A DNA stretch of 43,446 bases from a virus, in IMG/VR virus record IMGVR_UViG_3300022928_000052, positions 1 through 43,446 of that record; one strand, given 5' to 3'. The notes under the pieces are model-generated. The model was given only the letters and a program-made list of their open reading frames with translations. It was not told the DNA's origin and did not search any database. The first letter of the stretch is position 1. Every line of letters starts with the position of its first letter. Of the stretch, positions 1 to 7,700 are shown in pieces. A program made the translations under genes and the position numbers.

Positions 1-427
1 ATTCGGATGTTACGATACGAGAAGTAAGTCTGTCGGCAAGGGTATCTACTTCAGCCGAATCCAGTTCGTGAACTTCTGGTGTTCCACCGTTGTCAACAAA
101 CTCTGTGGGGTATCGAAATGCAGCTGAAGCTGAATCTCCTGAGAAATCAGCGACACCTTCTCTTTGATATAAAGAAGTTGTTGTTTGTGTAACAGGAACA
201 GTACCACCCGCAAATCCATGTGTGCCAGGCGCATCATCAAATGTAGTATCAGTAAATGTACCGATTAGGGTATTACTGGTACTGACTTGAGTTAATGTTG
301 CGACATCACTAGAATCCAACGCAGACAGATGCAACCCTGCCTGATACGCAAGGTAGTTCTCTTCTGCGGTTGTTATCTCCTTGAGGTCACCATTGGTGCC
401 TTCAAGTTTTAGTGTTGTAGTTCCCAT
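1..427 (-). CDS. Virion fibre-like protein, N-terminal part (runs off the window)
   Basis: The reading frame starts at the ATG complementary to 425-427 and stays open to the left edge, so only about 142 N-terminal residues are visible. It begins MGTTTLKLEG and shares the segment EENYLAYQAGLHL, and a later SRI-x-TS segment, with the N-terminus of the next upstream gene (438-3008). The two are therefore paralogues with a common N-terminal, probably virion-attachment, domain. It is the last visible member of the late structural block. A CATAAATA box lies just upstream at 435-442. No function can be assigned beyond likely structural or fibre protein; the missing C-terminus would decide. Confidence 0.7.
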   Translation of the reverse strand, partial: MGTTTLKLEGTNGDLKEITTAEENYLAYQAGLHLSALDSSDVATLTQVSTSNTLIGTFTDTTFDDAPGTHGFAGGTVPVTQTTTSLYQREGVADFSGDSASAAFRYPTEFVDNGGTPEVHELDSAEVDTLADRLTSRIVTSE

Positions 428-434
428 ATCAACC

Positions 435-442
435 TATTTATG
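435..442 (-). promoter_or_regulatory. Possible variant late promoter (CATAAATA)
   Basis: The minus strand reads CATAAATA, one mismatch from the T4-type late box TATAAATA. It lies 7 nt before the ATG at 427 and overlaps the stop codon of the preceding gene. The placement resembles the perfect boxes before gp25 and others in this window, but the mismatch lowers confidence. Confidence 0.35.
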
Positions 443-3008
443 CTGTTCTTACATAGAGAGTATAAGTCTCAATGGTTGAATTCGTAGCCCCTATAGTGGC
501 ACCTGCGTAGTTGCCTGTGAATGTTCGATTGTAGTTTCCAATGAAGTTACGTGCATAGTTACCAATGTAATTACCCACAAAGTTTCTGGAATAGTTACCT
601 ATAAAGGTTGTTGTGAAGTTTCGACTGAAATTACCAATATAGTTACCAAGATAGTTATTTGTGAATCCATCAAGTCCAGTATAGACTGTCACACGAGTAC
701 GTTGATAGTTTCTACTATACTCACCAATAAAACTTCTTTGATAATCACCCGTAAAGTCGCCAACAAAGTTTCCAAGGAAATCACCAATAAAGTTACCAAG
801 GAAGTTAGTAGTAGAAGTTCTAGTACTGTTTCTGAGAAAATCCCTTGCAAAGTTTCTGGAGTAATTACCAAGGAAGTTACCACTAAAGTTACCGACATAA
901 GATGTCAGTGTTCTTCTTCTTACAGAATAAAGAGCATTATCTAACTGGCCGTCCAGTCCACCATCACCATCAAGTGCTTGAAAGTCTCCTTTTTCATACT
1001 CATATCCATCCGCATCATCCTTTATTCGGGTAATCTTCGACAACATTGTATGAAAATCTAGTAAACTCGCTGTCATAAAGGCTTCGTATGTCGGAACCAC
1101 AGTACTTGCAGTATCTGGGTCATAATAACCAGTTATCAATTCATACTGAGCATAAGTCAGATTAAACCCGCTTGTCAATACGTTACCATCGGCATTGGGG
1201 TCATAATAAGCTAGAGCAACCGCTACTTGGCCAGGAGATGGCAATACGCTTGTTCCCCAGTATACTCTAAATATTTTAGTGTTAATGTTATCACCATCAG
1301 CAATCGGGACTTGCCAGAATATATCACCACTGGAAATATAATCAAGACTCACTTTACTGTAATAGTATGCACTACTTGTACCAGTTGCCGTAACACTATG
1401 TCTAACATATTGATTGGTGCCTAGATAGTTACCAGTATAGTATGTAATGTCACCAGCCTTTACTGTACCTCGTGAGTAAACAGTAACATAGGCCATTTCG
1501 TCCAAAGAGTTTCTAGTAAATGCGCCAGAAAAGTTACGTGAATAGTTACCAGTGAAATCACCAGTAAAGTTGCCGATATCAGTTCTTTGAGAATCTCTGG
1601 TAGACGTTCTAGTAGAGTCTATTAAAGTGTTTCTTTGATAATTAGAATTACGAGTACGAAGGAAGTTACGTGAATAGTTACCAACAAAGTTGCCAGTAAA
1701 GTCAACTGCTGGGACTCTTTGACTATCACGAGTGTATTCGCCCAAGAAATTGCCAGTATAATTACCGAGGTAAGTTACACTTCGATTATAATTACCAACA
1801 AAAGTATTAGTAGAGGTTCTACCATATGTCGATACTCTGGTAGAATCTCTAAGAAAGTTTCCGCCCACACCTGAATAGTTACCAGTAAATCCTAATAAAC
1901 GAGAATAGTTACCTACAAAGTTACCTACATAATCACCAGCATAATCGAGAGTAGCCAGACGACTTCGAGTATAAACTCCACTCGTTGTTCTTTGATAATT
2001 ACCAATGTAGTTTCCTATGAAACCATTAGTGGTGAATGAACTAGTTCTTGGTAGGGAATATGTTGCTGAGTATGTACTGGTACGAGTAACATCATTAGTA
2101 CTAGCATAGGAACTACTTCTTGTTCTGTTATATGCAGCACTATAAGTAGATTCTCTTAGACGAGAGTAAGTAGATACACGTCCTCTAGTATAGTTTGCAT
2201 CAACAATATCTTGACGAGTATCTGTTGCAGTACCTTTAGATTGCCATGTACCAGACAAACCATTGTTGGTTGGAGTACCAGCAGAAGCACTGTAAATCTT
2301 ATATGAACCTACAGAATTATCAGTACCCGCAATCTTGTTTTGTAAACGAGTACCAATAGAATATTTGACTTGGTCGTCAGTCATTAACTGAAGACCTTGA
2401 TATGTACCAGTATCACCACTAGAACGTTTGATAGAAAATGGCAACACTTTAGTTGGTGGTGTCATTGAAGTTCTTCTATACAGATTATATTGTATAGATG
2501 TTCCATCAGTTCTAGTATCAGTCGTTACATTTGATAAGACTGTCGAATATCCACCAGACGGAGTTGATGTTGAAAGTTTATATGAGCCAGGATAGTCAGA
2601 TGTAAAGATACGTGAACCGACTCTATCGAGTAATGCACTCACATCAGAATCATTCATCTCACGAATAACTCTTTGTCCGTCACTGTCCCTCTGCATCACG
2701 GGAAGACGGTTATTACTTCCAGCAGGAGTAATGGTTCCTTTGGTTTGTCTAATCGGAGTCGTAGTTGTGGTGAATGATAAGAACGAACCATCACCGCCTG
2801 TTCCTACAGCAGAGTCATATGACGTATCAACCACGGAACCGATTGTATTAACAACCCCATGAATATTGAACGCAAGAGAACCTACGTCTGAACTATCGCC
2901 AGACGCAAGGTGTAGACCCGCTTGGTATGCTAAATAATTTTCTTCTGTCGATGAGAACTGAACAAAATCGGCACTAGCACTGTCTTTTAGTTTTACTGGA
3001 ACAGTCAT
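438..3008 (-). CDS. Tetrapeptide-repeat virion fibre-like protein (856 aa)
   Basis: The N-terminal domain (residues 1-140) is paralogous to the partial gene at 1-427. Residues about 140-260 are non-repetitive. Residues about 272-500 and 703-835 are dominated by a four-residue unit: aromatic (F/Y), any residue, G or R, then N, D, S or T, as in FVGN or YSRN. About two dozen copies of G-N-(F/Y) are present. A non-repetitive, probably globular segment (about 504-700) separates the two repeat blocks. A GGAGA ribosome site precedes the ATG. It lies at the distal end of the baseplate operon, where marine T4-like phages keep fibre genes. I recognise no enzymatic domain; a fibre or adhesin role is inferred from position, repetition and paralogy. 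Confidence 0.75.
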   Translation of the reverse strand: MTVPVKLKDSASADFVQFSSTEENYLAYQAGLHLASGDSSDVGSLAFNIHGVVNTIGSVVDTSYDSAVGTGGDGSFLSFTTTTTPIRQTKGTITPAGSNNRLPVMQRDSDGQRVIREMNDSDVSALLDRVGSRIFTSDYPGSYKLSTSTPSGGYSTVLSNVTTDTRTDGTSIQYNLYRRTSMTPPTKVLPFSIKRSSGDTGTYQGLQLMTDDQVKYSIGTRLQNKIAGTDNSVGSYKIYSASAGTPTNNGLSGTWQSKGTATDTRQDIVDANYTRGRVSTYSRLRESTYSAAYNRTRSSSYASTNDVTRTSTYSATYSLPRTSSFTTNGFIGNYIGNYQRTTSGVYTRSRLATLDYAGDYVGNFVGNYSRLLGFTGNYSGVGGNFLRDSTRVSTYGRTSTNTFVGNYNRSVTYLGNYTGNFLGEYTRDSQRVPAVDFTGNFVGNYSRNFLRTRNSNYQRNTLIDSTRTSTRDSQRTDIGNFTGDFTGNYSRNFSGAFTRNSLDEMAYVTVYSRGTVKAGDITYYTGNYLGTNQYVRHSVTATGTSSAYYYSKVSLDYISSGDIFWQVPIADGDNINTKIFRVYWGTSVLPSPGQVAVALAYYDPNADGNVLTSGFNLTYAQYELITGYYDPDTASTVVPTYEAFMTASLLDFHTMLSKITRIKDDADGYEYEKGDFQALDGDGGLDGQLDNALYSVRRRTLTSYVGNFSGNFLGNYSRNFARDFLRNSTRTSTTNFLGNFIGDFLGNFVGDFTGDYQRSFIGEYSRNYQRTRVTVYTGLDGFTNNYLGNYIGNFSRNFTTTFIGNYSRNFVGNYIGNYARNFIGNYNRTFTGNYAGATIGATNSTIETYTLYVRTA
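503..902 (-). repeat. Coding tetrapeptide repeat block 2 (12-bp period)
   Basis: This encodes residues about 703-835 of the 856-aa protein. Degenerate 12-bp units encode F/Y-x-G/R-N/D, for example FIGN, YSRN, FVGN, YIGN, YARN. The units differ at synonymous and second-residue positions, so this is an old, diversified array and not a recent perfect expansion. Confidence 0.8.
1508..2195 (-). repeat. Coding tetrapeptide repeat block 1 (12-bp period)
   Basis: This encodes residues about 272-500 of the same protein. It mixes R-x-S-T-Y units at the N-terminal side with F/Y-x-G-N units towards the C-terminal side. The register slips by two residues in places, for instance around YNRS-VT-YLGN. Confidence 0.75.
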
Positions 3009-3019
3009 GTTCTCTCCGA

Positions 3020-4507
3020 TTAATTAAGTTGTGTTCCATTCTCATCAAATATCAGTGGTATATCCGCTCGTAATGCATTTAAAGCTGCAACAAAATTATC
3101 TCTTTCTGCACCAACAAAAGCTACGTCTAAATCATTCAATGAACCCAGTCTTGCACTCTGTAACGTTGAATCCGAATCCAAGAGGAGGATATCGTCCGCA
3201 AGAGAGTTGATTGCTCTAACCAGATTAGTTCTATTTGCAATAGAACCGTCACTGTTAAGAATACCTAAATCACCTACTGCACTATCTAGTAAGTTTAAAG
3301 ACGAACCAATATTACCTGTAGTAAGATTATCACCACTTATTGCGTCCCCTACTTCAGTATGTAGTTCGTTAATTGCACCACGTAGAGTTGTTGCAGAAGT
3401 ATTTAATGCAGCAGCACCGATTTCGGTATCGTGTTCGTTGATTGCACCCGTCAGAGTCTTGGCAGTGGTTGTTAGATTAGTGTGTGGTCTCGCACCAATA
3501 TCACTATCCAACTCATTGATTGCGTCTGCGTGTGAGTTTGCAGTTGTTGTTAATACTTGAGTAGGTTCAACTGCGGTATTAAGAGTATCAATCTCTTGTT
3601 CTAATTCAAAGACTGCACCAGATACAGTTGATGCGGTAGTGCCCATCGCAACAGCAGTAATTGTTCCTAGTTCCGCATCAAGTTCATTAACCGCAGATGT
3701 AAGATTTGATGCACTGGTTGTTAGGTTAGTATGGGGTCTCGCACCAATATCACTATCAAGTTCATTGATTGCGTCAGCAACAGTTGTTGCAGTTGTATTG
3801 ATTGCCTGTTTAGGTTCAACAAAAGTAATAAGAACGTCACGGTCACTATCCAGTTCCGCAATCGCACCACTTACTGTAGATGCGATTGTTCCCATTGCAC
3901 CTGAAGTGATTATACCTAACTCTGCATCATGTTCATTGATTGCAGCTGTCAGATTCTTTGCAGATGTTGTTAGTGTTGTGTGTGGTCTTGCGCCAATATC
4001 ACTATCCAACTCATTTGCAGCAGCAGTTAGATTTTTTGCAATTGTCGTAAGATTAGTATGGGGTCTCGCACCGATATCACTATCAAGTTCGTTAACACCC
4101 GACACAAGGTTATTTGCAATAGTTGTAAGGTCAGTTGCGACCAGATTGTTTGATGTTCCTCGGATACCTACTTCTAGTTCATTAATACCTGATACGATAT
4201 CATTCGCATTAGTGGTTAAGTCAGCCTTAGCATTACCACCACCAGCGCCATGAAGGTCACTGTCGAGTTCATGCAGTGCAGATACGATGTTATCAGCACT
4301 AAAGTCTGCAAGGTCAGTTAAGACTAGATTATTAGAAGTACCACGAATTCCTAATTCAAGTTCGTTAATAGCTGCGACCGCACTAGAATCTTGATTAGTG
4401 TTTAGTCTACCAGTCGCACCTAAGTCTAAGGACACTGTATTGGTATTGGTCACCAACGTAGTGAACGTATCCTGAATCGTTGTAATTGTCGGTTGATTTG
4501 TTGCCAT
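3020..4507 (-). CDS. Repetitive fibre-like structural protein (495 aa)
   Basis: Nearly the whole protein consists of degenerate units of about 24-30 residues ending in A-(I/V)-N-E-L-D-S-D-I-G. Four copies are followed by ARPHT-x-LTT and others by less similar linkers. Spaced leucine, isoleucine and alanine residues suggest short helical or coiled-coil rods. No Cys and no enzymatic motif is seen. The start codon overlaps the stop of the 68-aa gene as TAATG, which implies translational coupling. Position and composition point to a tail-fibre shaft or baseplate-linked fibre. Similar INELDSDIG-repeat proteins occur in marine T4-like phages, from memory and not searched. Confidence 0.75.
   Translation of the reverse strand: MATNQPTITTIQDTFTTLVTNTNTVSLDLGATGRLNTNQDSSAVAAINELELGIRGTSNNLVLTDLADFSADNIVSALHELDSDLHGAGGGNAKADLTTNANDIVSGINELEVGIRGTSNNLVATDLTTIANNLVSGVNELDSDIGARPHTNLTTIAKNLTAAANELDSDIGARPHTTLTTSAKNLTAAINEHDAELGIITSGAMGTIASTVSGAIAELDSDRDVLITFVEPKQAINTTATTVADAINELDSDIGARPHTNLTTSASNLTSAVNELDAELGTITAVAMGTTASTVSGAVFELEQEIDTLNTAVEPTQVLTTTANSHADAINELDSDIGARPHTNLTTTAKTLTGAINEHDTEIGAAALNTSATTLRGAINELHTEVGDAISGDNLTTGNIGSSLNLLDSAVGDLGILNSDGSIANRTNLVRAINSLADDILLLDSDSTLQSARLGSLNDLDVAFVGAERDNFVAALNALRADIPLIFDENGTQLN
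3420..4175 (-). repeat. In-gene direct repeats of the 495-aa fibre-like protein
   Basis: Near-identical stretches encoding DSDIGARPHT recur around 3478-3515, 3730-3765, 3977-4012 and 4050-4085. They are embedded in longer imperfect repeats. They are coding repeats, in frame throughout. Confidence 0.75.
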
Positions 4508-4713
4508 TACAGTTTCTCTACTAGTTTATTGAGGAGTTCTTTTATCTCACCGACTTCATTCTTTAATTCGTCAAACTCTCTATCTTTATTCTTTCTTCGT
4601 TGTTTAGCATCTCGTGCTTTGTTAATCTCATCTTTATTTATATTAACTATGGCACCAGTTCTTGGGTCTCTTGCCAAACTAGAACTTCCGTCTACCATTA
4701 TATACCTACTCAT
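4507..4713 (-). CDS. Small conserved virion-associated coiled-coil protein (68 aa)
   Basis: It starts MSRYIMVDGSSSLARDP and is followed by TGAIVN, a short conserved-looking N-terminal half. The C-terminal half (residues about 30-68) is a Lys/Glu-rich helix with heptad leucine, isoleucine and valine residues, probably a coiled coil. Its ATG overlaps the stop of the 1733-aa gene as TAATG, and its own stop overlaps the next start, so it is translated inside a coupled series. I associate the RDPRTGAIVN-type start with small proteins in the same place in marine T4-like phages. The function is unknown; it may be a small structural connector. Confidence 0.7.
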   Translation of the reverse strand: MSRYIMVDGSSSLARDPRTGAIVNINKDEINKARDAKQRRKNKDREFDELKNEVGEIKELLNKLVEKL

Positions 4714-7700
4714 TATACTGCCAACGCAATTGCTCGGAAGTCTTTGAAGACAGGAATCTTAGATGAGTTATTTGAACGCATCACAATTTTAAATTGATAT
4801 TGAGTGAACGGGTCAACATCACCACCATCACCACCAATCAAGTAACGATATTCACGATAGTTATTAGGGTCTGGTGCAATAGTTGTTTCTGTTGATTGAA
4901 GTGTCCAATCCTTATCAAAGATATTTTCACCATCATTCGCAACTCTGAAATATAAATCAAAGTCAGCATTAGATGGTCTTAGTGCAGATACCAGTACTTT
5001 CATACCAACAGCATCTGCTTCAAGTTCATTCACCGAGGTGATATGTTTAGCCAAAGCGGAACCGCCAAACGGTGTTGTCTCGTCCGTATATGTTAATGGA
5101 ACATTATATCCATTAGCAGCAGATGAGACTTGATTATCAATCAAGTTTGACGTGGTAGTAAGAGACGCTCTTTGTGCATCAATAACAGGAGATACATCCG
5201 AACGAACCGTTCCCATATCAATCTTAAAGGTTGTTGAACGAACACCAGAACCCAGTTCCGTAGTTTCATTTGAGGCTTTCGCAACAAGTCTTGGTGCAGT
5301 AAAGAAGTTCTCTTCACCCACCACAATATCGGCACTATATGTCGCATCTTTCTGATAACGAGTCTGTTGACCAGCAACAGCTGCCAGAGATTTACCTGTA
5401 GTAAACTTAGCACCAAAGGATAAACTTGTATCGTCTGGTTGCATTGTGGTAAAGTTTGGTGTTGCAATATCAAATTGAACTTGTTGGTCAACTATGATAT
5501 CTGTTCCACCAAATCTACCCGAAGATGTTGCAGCACTATCAGCTTCAAATCTTAGACCAAATCCATCAATTGCGGTAACTGTTCGGCTACCAAGGAGACT
5601 AGTTCCAAGAATACCGTTATAAGTTGTTGCACTATCCAATCCAGCAATAGTTACTGTATCATTAACATCATAACCATGATTTGGGAACAACATAGTAACG
5701 GTTGCGTCCGCATTGTTCATGAAGAATGGATTGTTTTCTAAAACCTCATCTTCTACGTCACGGTTCTCAAATATCGCATAACCTCCAGCAGTATCAAACT
5801 CTGCTTGGAAAATCTTGAACGACAAGTCTTTTGTTTGGTCTGGTTCCCAAGTCTTACCATTTTGTGACTTGAAGAGTGAACCCATTGAAGGTTGTCGTGA
5901 TACACGTTTCTCGGTAGAACCTAGTTCAAACGCATAGGTCTCAGCAACATAGGCTTCATACTCAACCGACTCCGCAAGTAGAACAATTGCATAATCCGTT
6001 TCGGGATTCAGATAGATTGGTTCATCAAACTCAAACGTAGTAGGAGCGGCAAGTACCGCAGCCTGTGTCTGTGATGCTGGTAAGTTAACTTGTGACGGTG
6101 ACAGGAATTTAATCGCATTACCGATAATATCAGTTGCAGACGGGACACCATTGACCATAGGACGAATCTGTAGTTCAACAGGAACACTGGAATCCTTACT
6201 CTTAAAGTAACACTGAACTTTAGTTACAAACATACCTGAAGGTTTTGTGACAGTAAATGACTGAGCAAGTGGGTCACGGTTACGGACACGAGTAGTTTCT
6301 GTCCACTTACGGGTTCTCTTCTGAGTGATACGAGTAGAGGTAATGGTCTTCTGTCTTGTATCTAATGTACCTTGTGCAACATAGTTAATTGATGCATGAG
6401 ACAATGCAGCTGCATCATTGTTGATACTGATATCAAGTAGTTTAAACTCACGAGTACCTGTACGGAAACGATTAGTAGTTGAAGATGGGATGAAGAATGA
6501 ACCTTCAATCACACCATTTGCATTTGATTCTAAGTTACTCGAACCCTGTGGGTGCGAACTAGAATTGCGGAATCTGTTACCATAATAGATTCCTGAAGTT
6601 CCACCTAACGAAAATCTTTCGAAAGACTCTTCACGACAGAAATTCGATACTAGTTTACCATCAAAGAATGGGAAGAATTGTGTATTAGGTCGGAGTCCTT
6701 CTGCACGGAAGAACACTTTACGTGAACGGATAAATGGTAAGAATGTCAGAGATACTGTTTTATCACCAACTACTTTACGAACAGTTCTTGTTCCAACAAC
6801 AACACGTTGCGAAAATGAACGGGTCGTTGTGGTTCCTGCACGGTCTCTGTTAGTTGTAACACCACCTCTAGCAACACCGTCTGACTGTCTGTTTGTAGCA
6901 AGTGGTACACCACGCCAGTTCCAATCAGCAACACCTCTCCAACCATTGAAGATTGGAAGTTGCATAAATCCAAATCCACCGATAGGTGCAAATGGGCGAC
7001 CACTCCATACGAATTCGTTAGCTACGCCTCTTCTTACTGCCGTTCCTACCGCAAGGTTACCTTCGTTAATTGTACCAAGGTCTTCTTCCGCAGTCTTGTT
7101 AATTACGTTCGCTGGTTTATATTTTGTCTGTTGCCATTCATCCGAAGCGGGAGAAAGAGTAATATTACCCTCTCCAGTAATAACCGCAAATGGGTTAACA
7201 TTCTCAGTACCAGAAACAACTGGTTGAGTGATTGCTTCTTTATGTGCATAATTAAGGAAAATGGTATCGCCTTTCAAGATAGTATTGCTTGAAAGCGCAC
7301 TATCATAGATAAGTCCGACATTATCTTCAATTGTTTGTGGTGCTAAGAAGTTTCTAGATGGGTCAATCGCAGCACGATACTCAGAGTTCTGTGCATCCGA
7401 GAAACTTCTATCTTTGAAGTTATCAACAAAGAATCCAGATTTACTTCTAGGGTTACCCGAAGAATCAAGAACCAACAGAGCCGATGTATCGACTTCAAGA
7501 AGAGATAGTGAAGTAACTTCTTCTAGTTTATCAATTCTTTTCTCAATCTGTGAGATATCTTTCATCGTGAAACGTTTTGCTTCAATCGGAGTTACAACGA
7601 TATCTGAGTCACTTAGACCATATGGGTTAAGTTCTAATTCAAAGAGGGGCAATGTATTTTCGGGAGTAAAGGGTACTTGTGAAGTAAAGCCAGGTTCACC

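Noticed and set aside
702-1424. Plus-strand open frames opposite the 856-aa gene, and similar antisense frames opposite other structural genes
   Set aside because: They mirror repeats or biased codons of the real genes, have no ribosome sites and resemble no protein family.
503-2195. Short regularly spaced repeats that could suggest a CRISPR array
   Set aside because: The period is 12 bp, the units are degenerate and stay in one reading frame; they are coding repeats.
4635-4642. TATAAATA on the minus strand inside the 68-aa gene
   Set aside because: It encodes Asn-Ile-Asn-Lys within the gene and lies about 130 nt before the next start. It may work, but I have no independent support, so I did not list it as a promoter.
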